Below are positions 1-11,900 of a stretch of 64,000 nucleotides of DNA, in pieces. Origin of the DNA: Spirodela intermedia (taxonomy: Eukaryota > Streptophyta > Magnoliopsida > Alismatales > Araceae). Each line of letters opens with the position of its first letter. Position 1 is the stretch's first letter. The notes under the pieces are model-generated. The model was not told the origin of the DNA. It ran no database searches and saw nothing but the letters and a program-made list of their open reading frames with translations. The DNA is taken from positions 9,207,878-9,271,877 of the forward strand of contig LR746264.1 in NCBI GenBank assembly GCA_902729315.2, given 5' to 3'. The translations under genes were made by a program, and so were the position numbers.

Positions 1-560
1 ATTTTCAAAATATGGCGTTAAATAAAGAGAGACTGTTTTTATAGTGTATTATAGTAAAATAGGAGGCCCCGAAAAGCGAAAGATAGCGTCTTCCGCGGTC
101 CTTTTGCCCGCCCGTTCGCCGGGTCCTCAAACGGGATCCCGTCACCGCTGCTACTGTCACTCGCTTAGCTCCGCGCATGAAACGGGGGTTTTGGAGCAAG
201 AAGAAGAAGACAAGAGGCTCTAGTCGTGCCGACGTGCCGTTCATTGATGGTGTCATTAATCTCGTGCTCTCGCCCTTCGCCCACCGTCTTCGTCTCTCTT
301 CTTCTTCTTTCTTCTTCCTCTTCCTACTCGAAGCGGGGAAGCCTGATTCCGGTTCGCCTGGTGTGGTCGCGATTGTCCTGGAGCGTGGCGAACTGGTAAG
401 GCGAGCTGTCTCGTTCCTCGAATTCCGTTTTCTTCCATCCTTCTCCTCCCCCCCCCCCCTCTTTCTTTTACTCGCCCATCTCTGGCCGAGCTGGAACATC
501 TTTCTAGGGTTAGGGTTATTTACTTTGGCACGGTGTGGTATATGCCAGAGTCTTCGCTAC
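1..560 (+). promoter_or_regulatory. 5' flank and probable 5' leader of the PWWP gene, with a telo-box-like motif
   Basis: No separate gene is supported here. The segment contains pyrimidine-rich stretches (about 295-325 and 440-475) and the doubled telomere-type motif CTAGGGTTAGGGTTA at 504-518. Telo-boxes are known in 5' leaders of many plant housekeeping genes. The reading frame of the downstream gene is open back to an ATG at 177, but the 128 codons before 561 look like translated leader: Ser/Phe/Leu runs from CT-rich DNA. A donor-like CTG/GTAAGG lies at about 394. I therefore treat it as untranslated, possibly with a leader intron. Confidence 0.5.
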
Positions 561-3500
561 ATGTCCGGGAAGTCCCCTGCGCCGGAGGCTGCGGCGGCGG
601 CGGCGCCGGAGGTCCTTGACCTCAACGCGGACGTCGCGGTCGTGGACGCCCTGGAACCCGCGAGTGTGGGAACCACAGTTGAGGAGGAGGCGAAGGCGGC
701 ATCCTCAGAAGCAGTAATTGAACCGTCGGAAGATTTCCGGGCTCCCGCTGAAGTTGGTTCAGATGGCCCAGGAAGGGTTCCCCGTCAGCGGCAGCCGGGG
801 GGAACTGTCGCGGAGGCGAAAGTCGCAGCTGCGGCTGCGCACTCAGCAGCTGAGAGAGTTCCTAATCGACTCGAAGACTCGAAAGGTGTGGCCAATCTCG
901 TTGTAGACGTAGTCAAGGGCCAGAATGACGGTAACCGGACAGCAGAAGCTGAAGTGCATGTGAGTACTGGAACCAAGATTACAAAGAAACGAAGTGATGT
1001 TGCCGTTGCATATGCTGATGACACCGAAGAAGACAGGAGTCGTTCGGTGAGGACGGATCCTACCGAGGAAAAAATCCTCAGGAGAGATGTTGTGGCACCA
1101 GATCTGAACGCAGCCGTCGAATCAGAGAATACGTATCCACAACCGGCTGGAGAGAAAGCGAGCGATCAAGCAGATCTTTTTTCGCGAGATGGAAGCCCTG
1201 TTACTGATGTAACTATTGCAGAAATACTGCCCGAGAACACAGCTCGCCGAACTGCGGACAGAAAGGACCTTGTTGGGACTGAGGCTTCCGTACCAGCTTC
1301 TGGAATGGACTCACTGCGGTCTTCCCAGACAACTAAGGATCGGAGCTGCCGCGACCCTAGTCAAGTTGAGGTCCCGACTGTTCTTCTTGATGTCAGGGGC
1401 CAGAAAGTGGAAGAACATGGGGATGCTGGTCCAATAAATGAGAAGGCAGCAGGTTTGGGTGATGCTGAGGAAAATGATATGGACTTAGTTCATAAGGTGT
1501 CAACTGTAGTCCAGACTAGTGGTTGTCATACTTCTCAAATCAATATTCATGATAGTTCGCATCTTTCATGCTTGGTCACCGAAGTGCGTGTGACTGAATC
1601 TTCACAGGATCTGGTTTCATCTGACGTTGTCTTAAATGAAGGAAAACCGAGTAAAAGGGAAGATGGAGGTCTTAATCTACCATCAGAGGACGTGGAAGGC
1701 GAAGTCACTGGGTCAGATGCTGGAGGAGATCAAAACGAAAGAGAGGTGCTTGAAGAAGGAGACCAGCCAGTTTTGAAATCCATCAGTCCTTCCAGTAGAG
1801 AGGATAGTAAACATGTATCTTATGGCATAGCTTACGAGGATAAGTCGTCATTCTCCGTGTCTGATTTAGTGTGGGGCAAAGTAAAAAGTCATCCTTGGTG
1901 GCCTGGGCAAATATTTGATCCCTTGGATGCCTCAGATATGGCTCTAAAACATCAGAAAAAAGATCATTTCTTAGTTGCATATTTTGGGGACAAAACTTTT
2001 GCATGGTGTGACGAGACAAAACTGAGGCCATTCCAGGGATGTTTTTCTCAGCTGGCAAATCAGAGTACTTCTGATACCTTTGTCACTGCTGTCGATAATG
2101 CCTTGGCTGAAGCCTCTAGGCGTGTGGAGTTGGCAATGTCCTGCTCTTGTATACCAGAGAAAGTCAGTAGCAACCTCAAGCATCATAAGATTGATAATGC
2201 TGGCATCCGTGAAGGATCTTGTCTTACAGTTACTGACAACACTTTTTTGGCAACCACTTTTCAGCCTGACAAATTCCTTGACCACCTTAAAGGATTAGCT
2301 CAATATCCTGGTGAAGAAACTGATGGGCTGGAGTTAGCAGTAGCTAAGGCTCAGACGATCACCTTTAACCGTTTAAAAGATTACACAGAACTTTTCGCAT
2401 CCGTTAATCATGGTGGATTATCAGAGAATGATACTGTCACTTCAGCCACTCGGAGGAAAAGACCTCTCAATGCTTTAGATGAACAGTCAGTTTCTGCATC
2501 CATGGATGAAGAAAAAGTGGTTGCCGATATCAGTGCAGGGAAGAAAAAAAGGAAGTTACAAGGTGTCCCTGAGCATGGTCGCAAGCAGAAAAGTTTGTCG
2601 GAGTTGATGGAAGATAAAAAGCATGATGATATCGAAAATGGTGATGGAACGACTGTTGGAATGAATGTTTCTGAAATATCCCTTTCACCTTCTTCTAGTG
2701 AACATGAGAATGATGATTTTGCATTTGGATTCCCTGGAAAAAGTAAGAAAAAAAGGCTTGATGCATTGGGAGACCTAGAAATGAAAACCCCAACTTTTGG
2801 CAAATCTTTCAAAGTTGGTGAATGCATCAGTCGAGTTGCAAGCAAACTGACTGGATCACCGTCTATTATGAAATGTAATGGTGACAGTCTTAGGAAAGGT
2901 AGTGTGGGGAAAGCTGATCAAGTTAGTCCCCATGTTTTTGATGTTTCTCCCTACCCTCCTGAAGAAGCTGGGAGAATGAGAGGGGGGACGTCGAAGAAGT
3001 ATTCTTCCCCGGAAGAGATGCTTTCACAGCTTTGCCTTACTGCAAGGGATCCAATGAAAGGACATAGCTTTTTGTCCGCAATTGTTTCCTTCTTCACAGA
3101 AATCAGGGAATTACGGGATTCTGACTCTGCCGTGGGTGAACCTATTGAGAATATTAAAAAGAAAAGGGGAAGGAAAAAGAAGTCGGCGACCTTTGATGAT
3201 CCCACATATGAAATCTTTGGGGAGTCGAGTTCTGTTATGGGCGAAACTGTTGAGAAGATTAAAAAGAAAAGGGGCAGAAAAAAGAAATCAGAGTCTATTG
3301 ACGATTCCCCAGATTCAAACCTGGGGAATTCCAGCTCTTTTATGGACGAGCCTGATGAGAAGATCAAGAAGAAAAGGGGCAGGAAAAGGAAGTCAGATTT
3401 GAAGGATGATCTGAAAACTGACATGTCTGGAGCCTCTACCCCGGACTATATGACAGACTCATACTGGTCTGACAGACTTGTTTGTAGTACCCCTGAAGAA

Positions 3501-4467
3501 AAACCATCATCTGGTCGTCAGAAAAGGAGAGGCGAGCAGCTGATGCAGTGCACGACAACCAAAAAGACGAAGTTGGTGCAGGAGTCTCTTCCATTGAGCA
3601 AAATGATGGAAGTGGCACACCACCTGCGAATTAACGCTGTAAGCCCTGCGAAGCGTGATTCAGCTGCGGAGAAGCAGACGACCTTCTTTGGAGACAAACG
3701 TTTGGAGGACTCCACCCCAACTGCGCTCATTCTGAGCTTTAATGAGCCAGGTGCCCTTCCTTCTGAAACAAACCTCATCAGGATCTTCAGCCGATATGGC
3801 CCTCTCAAGGAAGCAGAGACCGAGGTTCTCGGTGTGACCAAGTGTGCTAAAGTAGTCTTCAAGAGACGTGCTGATGCCGAGGCAGCTTTCAGCAGTGCAG
3901 GGAGATACCGCATTTTTGGCCCAGCTCTTATCAGTTTCAGGCTCAAGTCTCCACCTTCACCTCTATGTACTCGTGAGGCTAACCCTAATGGCAGAAGGGA
4001 TTACGAAGCTTTGAATGGTCTCCACTTGGAAACTCCAGGTACCTCTCATTATTTCTATTTATATTTTCCTTTAAATGCTCGTTTTTCAGTACCCGAATGA
4101 ATGTATCTCGCTTTCTCAAACTCTAGAGGAGGCGAAGGAACCAGCCCAGGAGGAAGTGCAGAAGTTATCTCAAGAAGATTCCAAGGAATTAGTTCACCAA
4201 GAGGGAAAGGAATCAGCGCAAGAAGAGGGGGGTGGATCAGCTGAAGGAGAGACGGTGGAGCTGGTGCTGGAGCCTAACGAAGTAGCTCAAGGAGAGACGA
4301 TGGAAATTGTTCAGGAACAGGGTCGGGAGTCCTCAGATCGAGAGGAGGCAGAGGAAACAGCTCTTGAAGTACCAGAGGGCTTGGCGCAGGAAGAGTCTGA
4401 GGAGGAGGTGAAGGAAGCACCTCAAGAAGAGCCAGAGGTGTCGGCTCAAGAAGAGGCGAAGGATTAG
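561..4467 (+). CDS. PWWP-domain chromatin protein with AT-hook repeats and RRM-like domain (two exons)
   Basis: Model: exon 1 at 561-4038, exon 2 at 4127-4467; CCAG/GT donor and CTCTAG acceptor keep frame; about 1272 aa. The start at 561 opens with an Ala/acidic segment typical of plant PWWP proteins. Seen in the protein: a PWWP domain at about 433-530 with SHPWWPG near residue 443; Lys/Arg clusters; three 35-residue repeats at about 859-963, each with IKKKRGRKKK or a close variant (AT-hook-like RGRK core); an RRM-like fold at about 1053-1130 (LILSFNEPGALPSE..., ...KCAKVVFKRRADAEAAF); and a Glu/Gln-rich tail from exon 2 with repeated AQEE-type blocks. This domain order matches the plant PDP family. 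Family members bind methylated histone H3 through PWWP and in Arabidopsis work with FVE/MSI5 and PRC2-linked repression. That role here is inference. If the 88-bp intron is retained, translation stops at 4100, giving a shorter C-terminus. Confidence 0.85.
3135..3449 (+). repeat. Three in-frame 105-bp coding repeats carrying AT-hook-like motifs
   Basis: Units start at 3135, 3240 and 3345, an exact 105-bp (35-codon) period. Each begins with a Gly/Asp-Glu pair, then an IKKKRGRKKKS-like basic core, then an acidic Ser/Asp-rich spacer. The spacers have diverged more than the basic cores, so the cores appear constrained. The third core reads RGRKRK. Confidence 0.85.
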
Positions 4468-4829
4468 GCGCAGACTTGACGATCGTCAGGCCCACGTGGA
4501 AGGCAGTCGCTTTGTGGTTGACTTGCGGGTCCATCCTATCGCCGATTCCTTCGGTGCTTAGCTTCCATTTGATGTTTCTAATTTCTCGTTGACTTTTGTT
4601 GTACAAATGGCTCAGCTGACGCATGTCATATGTTACGGTCTACGTGATCAACTTGTACTTACCGATTGTGGCATCCGGACCCGCCTTCTAAAAACGAACT
4701 GGGCTGATCGCCGATCAGGTGCTTGAAAGTTCTCGTCCACGTCATCCAATTTTAGATATTTTTTCCATCTTCTAAATCATGCGCTTTCCTCGCTACCTCT
4801 GAACTCGGCTCTAACTCCTTGAGAGAGTT
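4468..4829. other. 3' flank of the PWWP gene
   Basis: I see no gene here. The segment probably contains the 3' UTR and terminator of the PWWP gene. No clear polyadenylation signal or repeat was singled out. Confidence 0.4.

Positions 4830-4862
<33 letters not shown>
4830..4862. repeat. CAG trinucleotide microsatellite
   Basis: About ten consecutive CAG/AGC units. It is followed at once by the 93-bp tandem duplication, whose units also begin with GCAGCAG, so the tract may have taken part in creating that duplication. It does not lie in a supported reading frame. Confidence 0.9.
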
Positions 4863-4863
<1 letters not shown>

Positions 4864-4864
4864 T

Positions 4865-5050
4865 GCAGCAGAGTGGCGTGAAAAATATCTTCATCTGGAG
4901 TTGATGGGATAGATAAAAATCCGGTCTTTACACAAATTAGCTCTGGTAAATGGACCTGCAGCAGAGAGTGACGTGGAAAATATCCTCACGTGGGGTTGAC
5001 GAGATGTATAAAAAACCGATTTTTACACACAAATTAGCTCTGATAAAATG
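4865..5050. repeat. Diverged tandem duplication of about 93 bp
   Basis: Copy 1 starts at 4865 and copy 2 at 4958. Both run GCAGCAGAG..., then AAAATATC, GTTGA, an AT-rich core with ATAAAAA, and end in ACAAATTAGCTCTG. Copy 2 carries a CACGTG G-box at 4987-4992 where copy 1 reads CATCTG. Confidence 0.8.
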
Positions 5051-5272
5051 GGCCCGCGGCCTGGCCCGGTTTATTTTTCGCCTTGGGCCCGAAAAATACT
5101 CCGGAGACCTTTTCACTCACGTGAGACTCACGTGGAATGGACCAGAAATCCACATGAAACTCCAGAGTTTGGCCGTTGGAGTGCTGAATCTGGAAATCAT
5201 TGGGCCCGACCCGGACCGTTAAAAGGGCTGAGCTCTGACTGGGATTTGAAAATTATTGGGCCCAGATGGGCC
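4987..5272 (+). promoter_or_regulatory. Cluster of G-boxes and TGGGCC (site II-like) elements
   Basis: CACGTG occurs at 4987-4992, 5118-5123 and 5129-5134, the last two 11 bp apart. TGGGCC occurs at 5049, 5084, 5201, 5257 and 5267. TGGGCC/TGGGCY site II elements are established TCP-factor targets in promoters of genes active in dividing cells, and G-boxes bind bZIP/bHLH factors. The cluster lies 0.7-1.0 kb upstream of the ATG at 5953, so it most likely belongs to that gene. Assignment to the gene is inference. Confidence 0.6.
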
Positions 5273-5952
5273 GTTGACAGCCGTAGGTTTTAAGGTTTGG
5301 AAAGGAAGGGAGGAGCTTCCCGCCCATGGCTTCTGCAGTTTGAAGTGACTGATCAGGTGAGGTCGTGAAGGAAGAGAAGGTAGGAGATCTTCGGGTTCTT
5401 CGGGTTGGTCGCCGGCAATCTGATCTCGCTCTCTCCTCTCACGCGCAGTTTCGTAACCCTCCTCGTCGTTTGAAAGAGGAATGGAGGAACCGGCGAATGA
5501 GGCACGGCTGGAACCCTCGATGGTGGACCACGCTTCGGCTGGTGATCTCCCTTTATCTGACTGATCTTCCGAAATCATTCATCTTCTGGTTTTCTAGTTT
5601 TCGGTTTGTTTCTGATTTCGTTGTTTACGCTGTTCATTGCCTTATTTCTCCGGAGGGAACTCCGGTGTCGGTTTACTGAGGTGTTCTCCTGGGTAAGGGG
5701 GGGCTCCATCTGAAGTTTCCGTTTGTGCTTGCCGAAGTCTGTAAAAAGTCCGGGCTTCACTGGTGTGGCAAAATCTGGACGCTCTTGTCGTCCTTTATCA
5801 GTAGCATCGTTAGTTTATCAACTTTTATCATGTTTTTTTCCCACGGTTCTTTTTCGCTTCTTCTTTACCCTCGGATATCTCCAGTTTGGACCTCTGCAGC
5901 TTCGGAAGACAATATTCGTAGTAAGCACTGCGCCAATTTGTCAATCGAAGAC

Positions 5953-8900
5953 ATGGACAACAAGGAGAACCTTTACACGGTTTCGGCAAACCGATACAAT
6001 CTTGCAGCCGCTCCCCAGGCAATGTCACAAACTAGGATGGTCAAGAAGGGTGGGCATCGCAACCTGAGAAAGAGTTTAGCCTGGAACAAAGCTTTCTTCA
6101 CCGACGAAGGTCTATTGCCACCGCTAGGTCTTTTACATTGTCGGTGTGTACTGGTGTTTCTAATCTCGTTATACGGTTGACCAGGTGTTCTAGATCCCTC
6201 GGAGTTATCCATTCTGTTCGGCTCCGCGACAAAATCAAGTGCTAGTTTCCTGACAGACGTCAATGGAGATTTTTCACCGTTGAAGAGCTATGATGTCAGT
6301 GCTACAGTAAATTCGCATGCTGAGGTGCACCTGGGATCTGCGCTTAGCGATGAAAAGCCCAATGATTTGCTTTCTACTTTAGATCAACCAAGATGTATAG
6401 ATACATCTAATGAGGCCAGTTTCTCCGTCATGAAGGCTACTATTTTTTGTGTGTGACGAGGAATGACCTTATAATTCAATTCCGTTAATTTTCAGGTCCC
6501 AGAAAAGACTATCTTAGTTAAAAGCACTTGCAGAAGCATCCCTCGTGCCCCGTCCACATATTCATATCCTTTTTTTAAGTTGTTTAATTATAGGAAAACT
6601 TTATGCAGCGGTATGTTTTATTTTTGCTATTCTTTCGATGGAGTGATAAACTTTTAACCAGAAGTGATAAACTTGACTCATTTATTTGAACTATCCGTTC
6701 CCAATCTACAAAAAGGATGCAAGTCTTGACTCACTTAAACGCAGAAGAGAGCAGCGAATACTAACGCATCAAATCCAGCATCAAAGATGCTCAAGCTCAC
6801 TGCAACTACGTCCAATGCATCTTCTCTTGCATCCACTGTGTGTAGTTCACCGACAAAGGTTTCTAATCAAAATGTGAAGCCAGGTTATTTTTCTACAAAC
6901 TGTAGCTTCTTTATGACAAGCAAAACTCGTGAATATCTCTTCATATTGTAACCTCAGGAAACTAGTCATCCAAACACTGATTTGATATCCTTTTTTTTTT
7001 GCAGCCAAGTTGGCGCAGAATGCCAAGCTCAAAAATTCCTCATTGACTACGAAGAAAGATTTCAATTGCTCAACTATGTCTGCTAAAATATCTGAACCCG
7101 CCATTAAGAAGAAAACAGTGAGTAATTTATTGCCATTTTTAGATAATGGTTCACTATAATATCCATAAACTGTTACTTGTTACGCCTATAAGTTGTTCGT
7201 TTCTTCTTCTTTTTGCAACAATGAATCGGCATGCTCCTAGTTTCATCTATGGTACTTATGAACAGGTCAATGAAACTTCCGGATTGCCTATCTCAGTGGA
7301 CACGTGGACACTGGACCTCAGGAGACAAACCAGTTCTCTAAGAAAGCCTCAAAATCAAATACCGTCAACAAGTATATCTACAACAGCTGGGATTTCTAGC
7401 TCTGAAAACATTGAATCTGCATTTCCACATAATGCTGGGAATTTCCAACGAGGTCATAATCCTGCACAGGGCCAATCCAAGGCATCAAGATTGAGAATGC
7501 CTACACCTTCGTTGGGATTCTTCTGTCCGGTAGTTTAATGTTACAGACTTATTTTCAATGTTCAATTTACTTATTTGTTTTGGCCCAATGAGCATATAAT
7601 AATGTTACTTATTGCCGCATTATTCTAGGCGAAAAATCGTCCATTAGTGCAGAAAGAATCTCAAGCATCCCGTGCTAATGGCTGTAACGGTCAGACTCTT
7701 AGCAAGCTTAACCGCCCAACGCTCATGGACAACTTGAGGACACTACATGCATCACATGAACCCTATCAACGATGTGGATTAGAGTCGACGAGGGAAAAAG
7801 GTGGTTCTATTAAACATCTTTGATTACTGAATACTCTGATTATTTAGATAATTTTGTTATATCTTCTGTAGGGGATCCCACTGCAAGTCCAGATATCGAT
7901 CTAAAGGCTTCAAGTAGGAAAACTTCTAGACGTTGCATTAAATCTCTGGTATCTAGCTGTCTAGAAAATGGTCACAAGGAGCTCCATTCTGTCTACTTGA
8001 TGGATGAGGGGAACACGGAGGAGGAATCTGTTGAAGATGGTCCAACCTATGTACCTGGATCATTAAATAGTATGGAGCTATCAACAAAGAGTTGCTCATT
8101 GGTTGGAGAAAGAAAATCTGTGGACACTTTGGTGCAATCACAGAGCAGTGATGTATCATCCAAATGGGATGATACTTGTGAAACCAGTGGTCCTGCTGTC
8201 TGTAAGGGATCAGCAGATGGAAAGCTTGATTTAACCTCTGGTTTGGCTTTTGTTAATCATGATAAATTTGTTGATGGATGTCCTTCGTTAGAAGTTGAGA
8301 CTTCTTTGAGATCCAGCAAAACAAAAATGGGTGGCAGGGCGCCCTTACAACTGCCCCGTTCGTCTTCTGAGAATGTTGTTTTGTCAGCAGAAACAGAGAA
8401 TACAGAATGTGCCGTTCCTTTGGTTGAACAGTGCGGAATGAATACTGAATCCATCATATTAGAAGAAGTGCGGAGTTCACAGCCTGTAAAAATGGAGCTA
8501 CAACATTCTGAAGTACTACATCAGAGAAAGAAAAACCAACTTGCCTCTCAATGCGAGAGTGAAGAGCCATTAAAGTTAGTAAACTCCTGTCATCTAGTTT
8601 TATATATGCCCACGATCATGAATATCCTCTAAGTAATCATTATCAATGCTTGGGCAGCAAGGAGGATTCCATGGAGAAGCCGAAACATCCTTCCATTTTG
8701 TTGACTCAGCTGAGAGCTGCACCATTCTCTGATGAATGGCTTGCTGCATTGGAGACATTTGGCGAGGTGATTCCTATTGTGAACACTTCTCATTAGAATC
8801 AATATGAATATTTTATTTTCAAGAGTGCTGTGATTATAATGTTTATCATTCCTTTAAAGTACTGTTGATGGATCAGTCTGGTTTGTCATCCATTATCTGT

Positions 8901-11900
8901 TGAATTGTCAGGAGCCGGCTATAACTCTTCTCAAAGACAAAATAGACATTTTGATGTATAGGTCGTCACGAAAAGTCAGGATTTTTTACTTTCTCATCTC
9001 GTTTCCTTATGTAGAGGATTTGACAATAAAGTTTTTATCTTTTTATTTGACAGTGTTCCGTATCGTACAATAATTTATAGAATCTGACTTACGTTTTCTG
9101 AAACTTTCTGCTATTCTCATGCTTGAGTTGGCAGAATTTATTGACAAGTGCAAAATTTTGTATGTTAAATGGAGAAAGTAGTGTAATAAATTTAGTTGAG
9201 AATGTATTCCGTTATTAGTTGGGACCATAGAACGATGCCTCTTAAATGAAGGGTTTCGTGATTAATTGAAGAAAGACAAAAACGTAGTTGTTATTTAAGC
9301 TAAAAAAAAGGAAGAGAGATTAGCATCTTGTTCTGTATGATGATCAAACACTAGTTTATGTTAGACCATTTCAGATATCCAATTTGAGTGGCTGAAAAAA
9401 GACAGATGAAAGTGGATACTTGTTCATGAAGGACGGTTGGCATAAATGGGTTGCGAAATAATTTTTTGGAATACAATGAGATTCGTGTTCTTCTGTTATA
9501 CTGAAGGAAAGACTTTACAGAATTCCAATGTGAAAATGATTTGACTGTAGATGCATTGACATAACGTGATATATAGTAGAATGTGCTGAGAAATATGAAC
9601 AATAGTCCTGACCTCTTCTTCTAGTCAGGTTTTTGTAAAACTTTAATTTTGTGAATCAACTGTTCATCTCACATGTGCTACATGTTTCTTAAGTTTTCTT
9701 TTGCCATTGCGATTAAGGGTCATGATTTTGATTGCAGCTTGTCATTCGTCTATTCATCACCTTCAGTATTGCTGTTTCTCTCTCTCTCTCTCTCGCTCTG
9801 TACACACACACACACAGCTCGCCATTCGTCTATTTATCACCTTCAGTATTGTTGTTTCTCTCTCTCTCTCTCGCTCTGCACACACACACACACGCCCATC
9901 TATATGATTGGATCCATCTGCCATATATAGACTGATGTCTGATTTTTGATTTCCTTGATATGCAGCTTACCCTGAGATCCTGAACCCCTAACAGGGGAAT
10001 GACGTGTAGTTTACCTTGAGATACTTTGAAATATATTTTATTAATCATTGTAATTATTTCCACAAATGTTTCTATTATCTTTCAGCGGAAAGAGTAGCTT
10101 TATATCTTATTGCAATTGGAAAAATTTGAGACATCATTATTGATTTATTTCAGGACATTCTACAAGTGAAATCTGGCGCCGTTCAAAATTCTCCAACGGA
10201 TAAACCCAATCCAAAGCCAAGCCCATGGTCACCGGTAAATGAACTCTTACTCTCTCTCTCTCTCTCTCTCTCCCCACTCCCCCTGTGTCTTCAACCTAGT
10301 TTCTTTTTTCATACAGTTGAAAAATCATTTACTTATTATGTGGGATAAACATTTCCTTTTGACCGTGTTAATGACGATAATGATTATTCATTATGTTTTT
10401 TGATTGAGCTCCTACGTTTGGCCTGAGAACCTTGATTATCATGTTAGTTTTTTCTCGACTTCAGTTTTTTCAGATTATGATTAATCACTTTATTACTAGT
10501 CCTTGGTGATTGGGAAATTCTCTCTCCATTTTCAGTTCGCACGTTTCATTTCCTCTAGCTTATGAAGTCAAGGCTGGTTTAGTGCTTCTTATGATGTTTC
10601 TAATTTGCAATCTTTTATAACCTTGTCGGACGAATTTTTTTTTAGTTACAATATTTAAGGGTATCAAGGGAAGATGATCCAAAATTTTGTTACTTCATTT
10701 TTGCAACTCTAAATCTTCAAAAAGGTCTCGGATGCAAGCTGGCTAATTTATTTTCGGACCAACTTTTCTTCTTGTGACAAGTGGTTTTCCCTGCCTTTTC
10801 TACAAGTACGCTGATGTTACCGTTCTTTGGATGGAACAGACTTCTTAAAGTGTTTGTGTAAAAACTTGGTTCAATAGTTTACTTATATCTGTCGACAATC
10901 TAATTAATGATCCACTATTCCATTAACTACGTGTTTCCAAGAAGAGAAAATTGTTATGGTGGCATAGTTATTTACTCTTAAAGTGGTTGTCCTAGTAATA
11001 TGACTGCAGACAGTAGCACGTGGCTAGAATATAACGAACGCAAGCTTATTCATGCTGTAGGTTGTGGGATTGCCTTTTTCTAGAAATAAAGTTTTCGTAA
11101 TTCAAACAGACAGCAGGTTTTCCGTTGTTCCAAGAAATACTTTTGCCATGTAAATTTCAAAGGATTATAAGAAGTAAGTCATCTTCAAGCAATTTTACTT
11201 TGTGGAGTTAACAAAACTATTAAATTCTTGAAGAAGTGTCATGAATCAATCGAGATTCTTGCAGAGGTACCTCCTGGGCGACTGGTCCCAAGAAGTTTAC
11301 TATTTGACAGTTTCTTCATGATTTGTTTGATGGGCTTCTTAGTTGGATCATGTCATGAAGAAGCAGATGAAAATTCCCACGCAAATGCTCTCCTTTTCCT
11401 TAGAGGAAGATCCAATGTCTTTTGAAATTATGAATCTGACTTAGCCCCATTCAAACGTTCTGCAAAGTACTCGCAGTTAATCTTGGACAGCATTGCATTC
11501 CTCTTAGCTGTCAAAAGCAAGCTAGGGCGCAGTTTACTGCAAATGTAACATTTTGAATATATTTCCTTCAATCTTTGGCGTTCATTATAAAGATTAAGAA
11601 TATTAGAAAATGTTATTCAAATGAGAATACCGAAGAAGATAGAAAAACCTTCATGGTTAGATTTCCATATTTTTTTAATTAATTTTTCTATTTTTTCAAC
11701 TTTTTAATCTCCCGTCCTAAAACGAATGGGCTTTTCCGATTCTATCTAATCGAGATCAAGATTGGCGTCAGTGAATCTGGATACTCAATCTTCTTTTGAA
11801 AAGACTAATACTCGCTCTAATTATCCATTATAATCATACAAATCACAAAATAAATAGTAGATACGAAATAAATAGCTTCGGACTCTGATTCCTTTGCATG

